Shown here one piece after another: positions 47,679-56,309 of a stretch of 64,000 bases of DNA. The position numbers and the translations under genes were made by a program. The DNA comes from Mesorhizobium denitrificans (lineage in GTDB: Bacteria; Pseudomonadota; Alphaproteobacteria; Rhizobiales; Rhizobiaceae), in assembly GCF_003403035.1 (NCBI RefSeq), contig NZ_QURN01000007.1:1-64000 (forward strand), written 5' to 3'. Below the pieces are notes generated by a model. The model was not told the origin of the DNA. It saw only the letters and a list, made by a program, of their open reading frames with translations, and made no database searches. How positions within the stretch are numbered: position 1 is the stretch's first letter; each line of letters begins with the position of its first letter.

Positions 47679-48365
47679 GTGACCGAAGATCTGAAAAACT
47701 GGACGCCCCGCTCGCGTCCTGAACGCAAGGTGTTGGAAGGCCAATATGTGCGGCTGGAGCCGCTTTCTGCGGCCAGGCATGGCGATGGCCTGTATGAAGC
47801 CGCCACCGTTGGCAATGCCGATGAACGCTTCCTCTGGCTTGGCGAGTATACGCCGGAGAGCCGAGCCGCATTCCAGCCGTGGCTGGAAAAGGTGGAGGCG
47901 AGCGAAGACCCGCTCTATTTCGTGGTCATTGACAAGCCAACCGGCAAGGTTGTGGGACGCCAGACCCTCATGCGCATCGATGCGCCGAACGGCGTCATCG
48001 AGATCGGCAATATCCACTGGGGACCGCTGATGCAGCGCAGGCCCGCCGCCACAGAGGCGCAGTATCTGTTCATGCGCTATATTTTCGACGAACTCGGCTA
48101 TCGCCGCTGGGAGTGGAAATGCAACAATCGCAACGAGCCCTCCAAAAGTGCGGCGCTCCGTTTCGGTTTCAAGTCTGAAGGCCTGTTCCGTCAGCACATG
48201 ATCATCAAGGGCGAAAACCGCGACACGGCATGGTTCTCGATCATAGACAAGGAATGGCCTGCGCTCAAAAAAGCGTATGACGGCTGGCTCCACCCCTCCA
48301 ATTTTGATAGCGGTGGTATTCAGAAGCGGCGGCTGGAAGAGTTCCGCAAGGATTTCGGCGCGTAG
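47679..48365 (+). CDS. GNAT family N-acetyltransferase (RimJ/RimL-like)
   Basis: The 228-residue protein opens LEGQYVRLEPLSAARHGDGL, typical of the RimJ/RimL-like branch, and has IEIGNIHWGPLMQRRPAATEAQ and WEWKCNNRNEPSKSAALRFGF, where acetyl-CoA binds. The substrate may be a protein N-terminus or an amino acid. GTG 47679 is the start, following GGAG; no ATG is available near it. Confidence 0.88.
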   Translation: MTEDLKNWTPRSRPERKVLEGQYVRLEPLSAARHGDGLYEAATVGNADERFLWLGEYTPESRAAFQPWLEKVEASEDPLYFVVIDKPTGKVVGRQTLMRIDAPNGVIEIGNIHWGPLMQRRPAATEAQYLFMRYIFDELGYRRWEWKCNNRNEPSKSAALRFGFKSEGLFRQHMIIKGENRDTAWFSIIDKEWPALKKAYDGWLHPSNFDSGGIQKRRLEEFRKDFGA

Positions 48366-48382
48366 CGGTTCGGAGTAGGCAG

Positions 48383-49393
48383 ATGGCGCATTCCCATGAA
48401 CATGACCACGGCTCGCATGCCGGTCACAGCCATGATCTTGGGAATGCCGACAAAAATCGGGTTCTGATTGCCGCGCTGTTAACGGGCGGCTTCATGATTG
48501 CCGAGGCGATTGGCGGCTTGCTCACCGGTTCGCTCGCGCTGCTGGCAGATGCCGGCCACATGTTGACGGACGGCGTCGCTCTCGCCTTTGCATGGTACGC
48601 TTTTCACCTTGCGGGCCGCGCTGCCACCAGCCGCATGACCTATGGCTTCCATCGCGTCAAAACCTTGGTCGCTTTCGTGAACGGCCTTGCCGTGCTCGCC
48701 ATCGGTCTGTGGATTACTTACGAAGCGTGGGAGCGTTTCAATACGCCGGCGCCAGTGCTTGGCGGGCCGATGCTCGTCATCGCGATGCTCGGCCTCGGCG
48801 TCAACATCGCGGCGTTTTATGCCTTGCATGGCGGGGACCGCGACAGCCTGAACATGCGCGGCGCGATCCTGCATGTGCTGGGCGATATGCTCGGCTCGGT
48901 CGCGGCAATGATTGCTGCTGCGGTGATTATCTTCACGGGCTGGACGCCGATTGACCCGATCCTGTCCGTGATCGTTTCGCTGCTGATGTTCCGCAGCGCG
49001 TGGTTCCTGGTCCACGAGTCGGGCACGCTGCTGCTGGAAGGTTCGCCAGCGGCGCTGGACCGCGATAAAATTGCGGCTGATCTGGTCGCGCATGTGTCGA
49101 GTGTGCGCGAGGTCCATCATGTCCACATATGGTCGCTGGATGGTGCGCGCAATGTCGCGACCTTGCACGCTTGCCTCGAGCGCAGTGCAGAGCCTTTCGC
49201 AGCCATCAAAGCTGTCAAAGCTCGGCTGGCGACGGCGCATGGCATCACTCACGCGACTGTCGAGCCCGAAATCGAAGAATGCGCGGATTACGGCAAGGCG
49301 CATGGTTGCCACGATGGCGAGCACAGTCATGAAGACGATCACAAGCACGCGCATGCGGGCCACACGCACAATGGCTCGCGCCATTTGCATTAG
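48383..49393 (+). CDS. Cation diffusion facilitator zinc/cobalt exporter (CzcD/ZitB-like)
   Basis: The 336-residue protein has six predicted helices, His-rich ends (HSHEHDHGSHAGHSHD; HDGEHSHEDDHKHAHAGHTH) and the two transport-site halves DAGHMLTD (helix 2) and HVLGD (helix 5), the 2-His/2-Asp zinc site. A C-terminal metal-sensing domain follows (REVHHVHIWSLDG). It exports Zn(II), perhaps Co(II), by proton exchange. It starts 17 nt after the GNAT stop. Confidence 0.93.
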   Translation: MAHSHEHDHGSHAGHSHDLGNADKNRVLIAALLTGGFMIAEAIGGLLTGSLALLADAGHMLTDGVALAFAWYAFHLAGRAATSRMTYGFHRVKTLVAFVNGLAVLAIGLWITYEAWERFNTPAPVLGGPMLVIAMLGLGVNIAAFYALHGGDRDSLNMRGAILHVLGDMLGSVAAMIAAAVIIFTGWTPIDPILSVIVSLLMFRSAWFLVHESGTLLLEGSPAALDRDKIAADLVAHVSSVREVHHVHIWSLDGARNVATLHACLERSAEPFAAIKAVKARLATAHGITHATVEPEIEECADYGKAHGCHDGEHSHEDDHKHAHAGHTHNGSRHLH

Positions 49394-49410
49394 AAGAGAG
49401 CTGACCGGAA

Positions 49411-49608
49411 ATGGATAAGGAAACGCGCAGCGCTGCAATTGCCGCTGCCTGCATCATGTTTGGGTTCGGCCTAACGGCTTATTTTATGCCGAACATCATG
49501 TTGGCTGTTGGCTCAGTTTCGACTGCCGCCGCTGGTGTTATCGCAGTGGCTTTCGTCTGCGCCTTTTTCCTCATCTTCTGGCTCCGTGGCAAAAGCCGCG
49601 GCGGATGA
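49411..49608 (+). CDS. Small two-helix membrane protein next to the CDF exporter
   Basis: The 65-residue protein has two hydrophobic segments (AAIAAACIMFGFGLTAYFM; AGVIAVAFVCAFFLIFWLR) and a basic C-terminus (GKSRGG). ATG 49411 lies 18 nt after the exporter stop behind CCGGAAA, so it is probably cotranscribed. No family recognised; a helper role for the exporter is only an inference from position. Confidence 0.65.
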   Translation: MDKETRSAAIAAACIMFGFGLTAYFMPNIMLAVGSVSTAAAGVIAVAFVCAFFLIFWLRGKSRGG

Positions 49609-49618
49609 AGGATAATCT

Positions 49619-50629
49619 TTAAGCGCTGAGGCTTGCTGTAAGCAGCAACAATCCCAGAAGCATGACAAACGCCGCGCCGCCGATTTCAATCGCCGCGTGA
49701 ACGGTATTGCCGACGCGTCCGTCGCCTGCTGCTGAAACGGCCCAATTCTTGGCAGTCACGGCAAGAATCGCCAGCATCGAAACGGTGATCGCGGTCCCCA
49801 TCGACATTGCCAGCACGGACAAAATTCCGCCCAGCCAAAGCTCGTTGAGAAACGCAAATGAGAGCACGATGATCGCGCCGGTGCATGGCCGCAGGCCCAC
49901 TGCCGCCACTGCGGCCCATGCGGTGCGCCAGTCGAACCGCTCGCCGGAAATCATGGCGGGGTCCGGCGCGTGCGAGTGGCCGCAACTTTCGCACACAAAG
50001 CCTGAACTGACCGGATGCACACAAGCCGCCGAATGGACATGATTTTGCGCAGATGAAAGGCTCACCGCCGGCCTGCCGCCGAACATCCCTTTCACCCTCG
50101 GCGCGGCCTTCTTCCAAAGCAGCCACGCACCGAACAGCGTTATCATGGCGTAGCTGGCAATCTCCAGCGACCATGTCGCGTCGGTCATGGAAAAGGACGT
50201 CTCGCGCAGGATCAGAAACACCAGTCCCATCATTACCAGCGCCGTCGCGCCTTGCAGAAAAGCAGACACGAACGACAGCAGAATGCCGCGCCTCAGGGCG
50301 ACCTCATTGGCCAGCATGTATGACGAAATCACCGCCTTGCCATGACCCGGACCGGCTGCGTGGAAAACGCCATAGGCAAATGAGAGCCCCACGAGCAGCC
50401 ACATCTTTCCGCCATCGTCGCGCATGGCCTTCAGCGCGCCCGTCAGCGAGCGATAGAATTGCTGCTGATAGGTGTTGATCCACTGCATCCACCCGGCAAA
50501 CAGGCCGGTTGAGGGCGTAATCGCGTCGTTTGTGCCGATGCCCAGTGAACTCTGCGCATGCGCAATGCCGCAAAACGCAAGCGTCAGCAGCACCACCTGT
50601 GTGGCTACGATCAACCTTGGGCGGGACAT
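49619..50629 (-). CDS. NicO/RcnA-type nickel/cobalt exporter
   Basis: The 336-residue protein has a signal-like N-terminus and about six helices. Family signatures are GVFHAAGPGHGKAVISSYM (metal path), a His/Cys loop CESCGHSHAPDP in the middle, and GLRPCTGAIIVLSFAFL. It should export Ni(II) or Co(II) from the cytoplasm. ATG 50629 overlaps the upstream DUF1007 gene by 19 nt, indicating coupling; the longer frame to 50764 is rejected because it runs inside that gene. Confidence 0.9.
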   Translation of the reverse strand: MSRPRLIVATQVVLLTLAFCGIAHAQSSLGIGTNDAITPSTGLFAGWMQWINTYQQQFYRSLTGALKAMRDDGGKMWLLVGLSFAYGVFHAAGPGHGKAVISSYMLANEVALRRGILLSFVSAFLQGATALVMMGLVFLILRETSFSMTDATWSLEIASYAMITLFGAWLLWKKAAPRVKGMFGGRPAVSLSSAQNHVHSAACVHPVSSGFVCESCGHSHAPDPAMISGERFDWRTAWAAVAAVGLRPCTGAIIVLSFAFLNELWLGGILSVLAMSMGTAITVSMLAILAVTAKNWAVSAAGDGRVGNTVHAAIEIGGAAFVMLLGLLLLTASLSA

Positions 50630-51267
50630 GTAAGCTCCAGCCGCGTGGCGAATATCTTGCTCATGTCGGTGCCAGCCGGATCGCTCATAAAGGCATCCGT
50701 CAAGGTTTTCTGGTTTTGAGCGATGATCTGGTCGGGGTCGGGCCGCACAACCTTGCGCGTGCAATCAGCGGGCAGCGCTGCCACCGCCATCTGGTCGTCT
50801 TCGGTGAAATCGATTGCCGTGTAGAAGGTCGAGTCATACACGCCGAAATCGATTGTTCCCGATAGCTTCAGCGGATCTTTCGGCTTGGTCTCGAACATGA
50901 TGATGAGCTGATTATTGTCGAAGATTGCCGCAAACTCGTCGGGCTTTTGCATGGCAACGTCTTTGCCATTGGCGGTCACAAGCTGGAAATAATTATAGTC
51001 GCCGAGCGATTTGTAGACCGTATCGCGCACGGCTGCGAGTTCGGTGTCGTCCAGCTTGTTGTCGCCGTTCTTGTCGAACTCCACCAGCACGGTGCTGGAA
51101 AACACGTCGTCGAAGCGCCACAGATGCCGCAGCGATTGCACGGAGCGGCCGTCAGGAGCCAGCATCACGTCCAGCCGCGCTTCGGCAAAGACATGCGGGT
51201 GCGCCGCGGCGGAAGCCGTGCCCAGCGCCAGAGCGCCAAATGCGCAGATCAGCCGAATCGATTTCAT
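50611..51267 (-). CDS. DUF1007 periplasmic protein
   Basis: The 218-residue protein has a signal peptide (cut near SAAAHPHVFAEA, so mature HPHVF lies at the N-terminus), a DUF1007 domain, and an EF-hand-like DKNGDNKLDDTE. DUF1007 proteins lie next to NicO-type transporters in many proteobacteria and probably bind or present nickel/cobalt in the periplasm; the N-terminal HPHV is a plausible ligand. It overlaps the exporter gene by 19 nt. Confidence 0.88.
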   Translation of the reverse strand: MKSIRLICAFGALALGTASAAAHPHVFAEARLDVMLAPDGRSVQSLRHLWRFDDVFSSTVLVEFDKNGDNKLDDTELAAVRDTVYKSLGDYNYFQLVTANGKDVAMQKPDEFAAIFDNNQLIIMFETKPKDPLKLSGTIDFGVYDSTFYTAIDFTEDDQMAVAALPADCTRKVVRPDPDQIIAQNQKTLTDAFMSDPAGTDMSKIFATRLELTCPAQG

Positions 51268-51337
51268 GCAGCCTGTGGCGTCCCGGTGAAGCGACTGTTA
51301 CCTATCAGAAAATCGGCGAAAGTGGGACGCGCAACGT

Positions 51338-52237
51338 TCACGATTTCTCGCGCTGCTTGAACCATTTGGCGATGAAGTCCACGAACACCCTGATTTTGGC
51401 CGGCAGATAGCGCCGGTGTGGGTAGACCGCATAGATGCCGCCGCCTTCCAGCAAATAATCGTCCAGCATGCGGAACAGTCGCCCGGCGGCGATATCTTCC
51501 GTCACGATAAAATCGGGAATGATTGCAAAGCCCAGCCCCGCCAAAGCGGCGGCGCGCACGGCCATCGGGCTGTTGACTTCGATGGGGCCGGAAACCGGCA
51601 CCGTAAATATTTCACCCAGTTCGTTGCGGAACTGCCAGCTTGAAAGCCAGCGCGAGTTCGAGTCCACGATACAGGGCAGCTTTGCGAGGTCTTGAGGTTG
51701 CTCCGGCTTGCCTCGTTTGGCAATCAGGGCAGGGGATGCGCACAGGCGCATCCCGAAAGGCGCAAGTCTTTTCGCAATCAACGACGAACTTTCAAGTCGC
51801 GATATGCGGATCGCGACGTCGTAGCCTTCCTCGACCAGATCCACGAAGCGGTCGTCCAGATTAATGTCGAGCACGATGTCCGGGTGCGCGAGCGCAAAAT
51901 CGATCAGGCACTGCCCCATCGCGGCATCCGCAAAGGTTCGTGGCGCTGAAATTTTTATGCGGCCACGCACGTCGCCGGACGTGTCGCGAACCGAATCGGC
52001 CAGCGTGTCGATTTCACGCAATATCTCCGATGCGCGCCGATAATAGGTGTGTCCGGCTTCGGTCAGCGAAAATTGCCGAGTCGTGCGGTTCAGCAGCAGT
52101 GCGCCGAGGTCGTCCTCCAGTTCCTTGACATATTTTGACAGCAGCGCCTTGGAGCGGCCAATCTTGCGCGAAGCGGCAGAAAACCCTTCTGCTTCAACAA
52201 CATCGATGAATGCGCGCATTCGGGTCAGCGTGTCCAT
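51338..52237 (-). CDS. LysR-type transcriptional regulator
   Basis: The 299-residue protein has a helix-turn-helix (GFSAASRKIGRSKALLSKYVKEL) and an effector domain with VRGRIKISAPRTFADAAMGQ and IPDFIVTEDIAAGRL, typical of the CrgA/AaeR-like group. Its target is not visible; divergence from the ornithine decarboxylase leader is suggestive only. ATG 52237 follows CCGGAG. An imperfect repeat GTTCAC/GTGAAAC overlaps this site. Confidence 0.9.
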   Translation of the reverse strand: MDTLTRMRAFIDVVEAEGFSAASRKIGRSKALLSKYVKELEDDLGALLLNRTTRQFSLTEAGHTYYRRASEILREIDTLADSVRDTSGDVRGRIKISAPRTFADAAMGQCLIDFALAHPDIVLDINLDDRFVDLVEEGYDVAIRISRLESSSLIAKRLAPFGMRLCASPALIAKRGKPEQPQDLAKLPCIVDSNSRWLSSWQFRNELGEIFTVPVSGPIEVNSPMAVRAAALAGLGFAIIPDFIVTEDIAAGRLFRMLDDYLLEGGGIYAVYPHRRYLPAKIRVFVDFIAKWFKQREKS

Positions 52238-52313
52238 TGTTCACTCCGGTGAAACATAAGACGCAGAATTGTTCAGTATCGGAAAAAATTCAATGTGGCT
52301 GTCGATTTTTTAA

Positions 52314-52341
52314 TTGATTGTGACGGGCACGTTCCTTATAT
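52314..52341 (+). promoter_or_regulatory. Promoter of the ornithine decarboxylase leader
   Basis: TTGATT (52314-52319), a 16-nt spacer and TTATAT (52336-52341) fit a housekeeping promoter. Transcription would start near 52348, leaving a leader of about 435 nt. Confidence 0.55.
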
Positions 52342-52347
52342 GCGCGC

Positions 52348-52649
52348 TTGCCCAAAGTCGCACGTGCCTGTGGGCGTCCCCCGACCCTCGAATGGTGAGG
52401 TGATCGGGACGGTACCCGGGAGCTAACAAGCCCGGTCGGTTCAGCGGCCAACCGCCGATCCGAGGACGTCTTGAAGCAACGACGGTGCGGGCCTTTCTGG
52501 TGTCTGCCGGTTGTCCATAAACCGGGGTTACTGAAGAGGCACACCTTCATTGCCGGCAGTGCGGAACGGGTCTCCCAATCCAAGCCAAGGCAGACAAAGC
52601 GAGCGCAGGCCGCAAGGCCCTAGCAAGCCGACGCGCGTGACGCGTATTC
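52348..52649 (+). ncRNA. speF-motif leader RNA of ornithine decarboxylase
   Basis: This long non-coding stretch ahead of an ornithine decarboxylase matches the position and size of the alphaproteobacterial speF RNA motif. It is rich in helices: CGTCCC/GGGACG enclosing CCTC/GAGG (52375-52411), ACCcGGG/CCCGGT, CGGTT/AACCG, and GGTGT/ACACC (52499-52503/52541-52545) enclosing CCGGTT/AACCGG. An alternative helix CTGCCGG/CCGGCAG (52504-52510/52553-52559) excludes the last two, a switch-like arrangement. Family named from gene context and memory; the ligand is not established. Confidence 0.7.
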
Positions 52650-52769
52650 ATGGCACTGGCCTTTCCACCGGCTGGCGTCATGGGTGCAACTCTCGCCCCT
52701 TTGTCCACCGCGGATGAACGCCCAACAGGGCGGTCCGCACCTTGCATTCGTGCGCGGAAATCCGCGTGA
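52650..52769 (+). CDS. Possible 39-codon leader peptide (uORF) ahead of ornithine decarboxylase
   Basis: An ATG frame of 39 codons ends at TGA 52767-52769, 13 nt before the decarboxylase ATG and just before its GGGAG ribosome site, so its translation would influence the main start. The peptide is Ala/Pro-rich and ends in a basic run (CIRARKSA). No good Shine-Dalgarno precedes it; an internal ATG at 52680 is an alternative. Arginine-rich leader peptides control speF in gammaproteobacteria, but similarity here is only by analogy. Confidence 0.35.
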   Translation: MALAFPPAGVMGATLAPLSTADERPTGRSAPCIRARKSA

Positions 52770-52782
52770 CGGGAGAGATAAA

Positions 52783-53919
52783 ATGGCCGCTACCCAGCGC
52801 ATCCTCGACTTCCTCGCCACCCGACGTCCGGACGGGCCTTGCCTCATCGTAGACCTTGAGGTCGTTCGCGAGAATTATAAGGCGTTTGAAAAGGCGCTGC
52901 CGGACAGCCGCATTTTCTATGCGGTCAAGGCAAACCCTGCGCCGGAAATCCTGCGCCTGCTCGCTTCGCTCGGCTCCTGCTTCGACACCGCTTCTGTAGC
53001 GGAAGTCGAAATGGCGCTGGACGCGGGTGCCGCGCCGCATCGCATTTCCTATGGCAACACCATCAAGAAGGAGCGCGATATTGCGCGCGCCTACGAGCTG
53101 GGCATTCGATTGTTCGCGGTGGATTGCGTCGAAGAGGTGGAGAAGATTGCTCGCGTTGCACCGCAGGCGCGCGTGTTCTGTCGCGTGCTGACCGATGGCG
53201 AAGGTGCCGAATGGCCGCTGTCGCGCAAGTTCGGCTGCGTTCCTGCCATGGCGGTGGAGGTGCTGCGTCATGCGCGCAAGCTCGGCCTCGATGCTTACGG
53301 CGTGTCCTTCCATGTCGGTTCGCAGCAGTGCGATCTGTCTGCATGGGACCGCGCTCTGGGCGATGCGAAGAAGGTTTTCGCGACGCTGGCCGAAGAGGGC
53401 ATCACGCTCAAGATGGTCAATATGGGCGGTGGCTTCCCAACCCGTTACCTGAAGGACGTGCCTGTTGCGCGTGCCTATGGTGAGTCGATTTTCGAAGCAC
53501 TGCGCAAGCATTTCGGCAATGCGATCCCGGAAACCATCATTGAGCCGGGCCGTGGCATGGTTGGCAATGCGGGCGTCATCAAGTCTGAAGTCGTGCTGAT
53601 TTCCAAGAAGGCTGACAACGACAATGTGCGTTGGGTCTATCTGGATATCGGCAAGTTCGGCGGTCTTGCCGAAACGATGGATGAGGCGATCCGCTACCCG
53701 ATCCTGACGCCGCGTGATGGCGATGAGAAGGCGCCTTGCGTGCTGGCAGGCCCGACCTGTGACTCCGCGGACGTGCTGTATGAAAAGACGCCGTATCCGC
53801 TGCCGCTTTCGCTGACCATCGGCGACGAGGTGCTGATCGAGGGTACGGGTGCCTACACCACCACCTATTCTGCGGTTGCCTTCAACGGTTTCGAGCCGCT
53901 CCGATCCTACGTGATCTGA
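52783..53919 (+). CDS. odc: Ornithine (lysine/ornithine) decarboxylase, fold-type III
   Basis: The 378-residue eukaryote-like PLP enzyme converts ornithine to putrescine. Motifs: PLP Lys in IFYAVKANPAPEIL (near residue 50), SFHVGSQQ, the glycine loop NMGGGFPTRY, EPGRGMVGNAG, the catalytic Cys in GPTCDSADVLYE and the C-terminal Tyr in GTGAYTTTYSA. ATG 52783 follows GGGAGAG. Regulation is probably through the long leader. Putrescine feeds homospermidine synthase (28483-29928). A perfect 12-bp hairpin overlaps its stop codon. Confidence 0.95.
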   Translation: MAATQRILDFLATRRPDGPCLIVDLEVVRENYKAFEKALPDSRIFYAVKANPAPEILRLLASLGSCFDTASVAEVEMALDAGAAPHRISYGNTIKKERDIARAYELGIRLFAVDCVEEVEKIARVAPQARVFCRVLTDGEGAEWPLSRKFGCVPAMAVEVLRHARKLGLDAYGVSFHVGSQQCDLSAWDRALGDAKKVFATLAEEGITLKMVNMGGGFPTRYLKDVPVARAYGESIFEALRKHFGNAIPETIIEPGRGMVGNAGVIKSEVVLISKKADNDNVRWVYLDIGKFGGLAETMDEAIRYPILTPRDGDEKAPCVLAGPTCDSADVLYEKTPYPLPLSLTIGDEVLIEGTGAYTTTYSAVAFNGFEPLRSYVI

Positions 53920-53940
53920 CAATCTACGGATTGTCAGATC
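53913..53940 (+). terminator. Perfect 12-bp hairpin overlapping the odc stop codon
   Basis: GATCTGACAATC-TACG-GATTGTCAGATC is a perfect palindrome whose left arm contains the stop TGA. It has no T run. A second stem (GCCGG/CCGGC, 53949-53965) follows. It may be a 3' mRNA stabiliser or weak terminator. Confidence 0.5.
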
Positions 53941-54012
53941 CATGCGCCGCCGGGGTTTCTCCGGCGACGCATTCGCTTGTGGAACAAACTCTGCGGGTGA
54001 GGGATTCTCAAA

Positions 54013-54570
54013 ATGACGATGCAGGCTGAACTTAAAACCATTACCACTTCCATCGGCGTCGAGCGTGACGACGAAATCCATGCGCGTGAAGCGTTGCTCG
54101 ACCGCGCCATGGGGACGAACCGCAAGCGCAAATCATCCGAAAAGCTGCGGCGTGGCCGCAAGCCCTCGGAAGGTCTAGCCTTTTCCGCGCGCGATCATGA
54201 CGGCACTCTGCTCGGCACGGTTCGCCTGTGGGATGTCGATGCTGGCGGCGTGCGCGCGCTTCTGCTTGGACCGCTCGCGGTCGATCCGGGATTGAAGAGC
54301 GGCGGCATCGGTTCGGCGCTCATGCGTCACGCAATCGCAGAGGCTGCGCGCCTTGGCCATCGGATAATTCTGCTGGTTGGCGATGCGCCTTATTACGCGC
54401 GCTTTGGCTTCTCGGCGGACAAGACCGGCATGCTCGCAATGCCCGGTCCTTATGAGCGCCATCGCCTTCTTGCGCTTGAACTCAGCGAGGGCGCACTCGA
54501 CGGCGCAAACGGCATTATCGCGCCTGCGGGCCGCCGCCTCAAGCAGCGCCGGCTTCGTGCTGCCGCCTGA
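54013..54570 (+). CDS. GNAT family N-acetyltransferase (YhbS-like)
   Basis: The 185-residue protein has the acetyl-CoA loop LGPLAVDPGLKSGGIGSALM and the C-terminal ILLVGDAPYYARFGFSAD, the usual YhbS-like pattern. A basic segment (TNRKRKSSEKLRRGRKPSE) near the N-terminus is unusual. It follows odc by 93 nt and might be cotranscribed; a polyamine or other amine substrate is possible but not shown. Confidence 0.9.
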   Translation: MTMQAELKTITTSIGVERDDEIHAREALLDRAMGTNRKRKSSEKLRRGRKPSEGLAFSARDHDGTLLGTVRLWDVDAGGVRALLLGPLAVDPGLKSGGIGSALMRHAIAEAARLGHRIILLVGDAPYYARFGFSADKTGMLAMPGPYERHRLLALELSEGALDGANGIIAPAGRRLKQRRLRAAA

Positions 54571-54735
54571 TAGTTTGGCGGAGGGCCGGGGACGATTTTG
54601 CCCGCTGCGCAAGGGCGCGGTGTTTGTCGTGAATGCGTTTCCGGGGTGGCGGCGCATTCCAGATGCGACAAGAAAGGTGAATCGTCCCCGGTGGTTACCG
54701 GGGATTGCTGCAAATCTGATTCCGCGTCTTGAAGT

Positions 54736-56208
54736 TCAGCGCGAACCGGCAGTCGCAATCAGGCTTCCGTAAAAATCCGTCATGCGCTTGAGGTTGTCGA
54801 GTGTCATGTGCTCGTTGATGCCATGGATCATCGACGTTTCCGAAAGGCTCAGTTCGATGGGCTGGAAACGGTAGACATCGGTTGCAACCGGCGTGAGCTG
54901 ATAGCTGTCGGTCGCGGCCAATACGAGCCCCGGCGCAACTGGAATCGCGTTTTTCTGCGAGGCCAGCGCCGCCACGATCTTCCACGGCTCGGAGGTGGTG
55001 GAAGATATGGGAGAGGGGTCTTGCGCCTCTTTTCCGAGCTTGATCGTAACGGGTAGATCGCCAATTCCGGTCTGAGCGCGCTCGATCACATTGGCCGTCG
55101 TTTCACCGGGAATGATCCGGTAGTTGATGATCGCGCTGGCGGTGTTCGGCAGCACATTTTCCTTCGGGCTGGCGCGCAGCATGGTTGGCGCCATAGTCGT
55201 ATGCAGCAGCGCGGCACCTGCCGGTGTGGCCGCCACCTGGTCGATCAACAGCGGCTTGAAAAGCCACTCATTCGCAATTGCCATGCGTGTCAGGAACGGC
55301 GCGTAAGGCGCGATCACGCGCAGTGTTTCTGCGCCCGGTCCTTTAATATCCATCGGTCCCGGATTGTTGGTCACAGCCAATATCGCCTGCGCCAGCGTTG
55401 CCACCGCCGTATCGTCCGGCGGCATTGAAGAATGCCCGCCCGGCCCACTCGCGGTCAGTTGCAGCGTTGCATATCCCTTCTCGGCAATGCCGACCAGCGC
55501 CACCCTGTCCTTCAGTAGCGGGAAGTCGGTGATCGTCACCAGCCCCTCGTCCAACACGAACTCGGCCTTTATGCCCTTGTCGCGAAACCAGGCTGCGGCA
55601 GCTGTTGCGCCCTTATGCGGGCCTTCCTCGTCATGGCCGTTGACGATGATCAGCGTGCGCTTCGGCTTGAAGCCGGATTTCAGCAGCGCCTCGACGCTTT
55701 CGAGGATGGCGATCATCGAGCCCTTATCGTCAACCGAGCCGCGTCCCCACACTGCGCCATCCGCAATCAAACCGTCAAAGGGCGGATGCTTCCATTGGCT
55801 CTCGGTCGAGTCCACCACCGGCACGACATCCTGATGCGCCATCAGCACGAACGGCTCCAGCGATTTGTCGCTGCCGTCGAGTGTAAAAATCAGCGTGTAG
55901 CCTGCCACCTTTTCGAGACGCAAATTGGCGTGCACCAGCGTATATGTGCGGGCGAGCCATTCATGCATCGCGTCCCATTGCGACAGGTCCTCCGCACCGT
56001 CGTCCTGTTCGGTGATCGTCCGAAAGCGGATTGCCTCGGAAAGATGCGTCGCGGCTTGCTCGATATCCACGGCCGGGGCGGGAGCCAGATTGATCTCGGT
56101 ATGGTCAGCAGCAGGCGATTGATAAGTCAGCGTGCGAACCACAAGGAATGCCGCAAAGGCAAGCAACAGGCTCAGCAAGACCGCCGCGATTCTGACAATC
56201 AACTTCAT
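54736..56208 (-). CDS. M20 family peptidase (PM20D1/carboxypeptidase S-like), membrane-anchored
   Basis: The 490-residue protein has an N-terminal signal anchor (IVRIAAVLLSLLLAFAAFLVV). Its catalytic domain holds the zinc residues: VLMAHQDVVPVV, the shared Asp in GRGSVDDKGSM, the Glu pair in NGHDEEGPHKG and the late SMIHGINEHM. A lid domain (GPGGHSSMPPDDT) is typical. It removes or adds N-acyl amino acids or cleaves peptides in the periplasm. ATG 56208 follows GGGGGAGC. Confidence 0.9.
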   Translation of the reverse strand: MKLIVRIAAVLLSLLLAFAAFLVVRTLTYQSPAADHTEINLAPAPAVDIEQAATHLSEAIRFRTITEQDDGAEDLSQWDAMHEWLARTYTLVHANLRLEKVAGYTLIFTLDGSDKSLEPFVLMAHQDVVPVVDSTESQWKHPPFDGLIADGAVWGRGSVDDKGSMIAILESVEALLKSGFKPKRTLIIVNGHDEEGPHKGATAAAAWFRDKGIKAEFVLDEGLVTITDFPLLKDRVALVGIAEKGYATLQLTASGPGGHSSMPPDDTAVATLAQAILAVTNNPGPMDIKGPGAETLRVIAPYAPFLTRMAIANEWLFKPLLIDQVAATPAGAALLHTTMAPTMLRASPKENVLPNTASAIINYRIIPGETTANVIERAQTGIGDLPVTIKLGKEAQDPSPISSTTSEPWKIVAALASQKNAIPVAPGLVLAATDSYQLTPVATDVYRFQPIELSLSETSMIHGINEHMTLDNLKRMTDFYGSLIATAGSR

Positions 56209-56309
56209 CCTGCTCCCCCACGTGCCGCCGTCAGTTTGGTTCGGCTCGCCCAAAACTACAACACCGGCGCTTGGGCCGGTGTCGCATATTCATCCGATTG
56301 TGATCGCTC

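Noticed and set aside
52678-54081. A 467-codon frame antisense to ornithine decarboxylase
   Set aside because: Overlaps odc, whose catalytic motifs are intact on the other strand.
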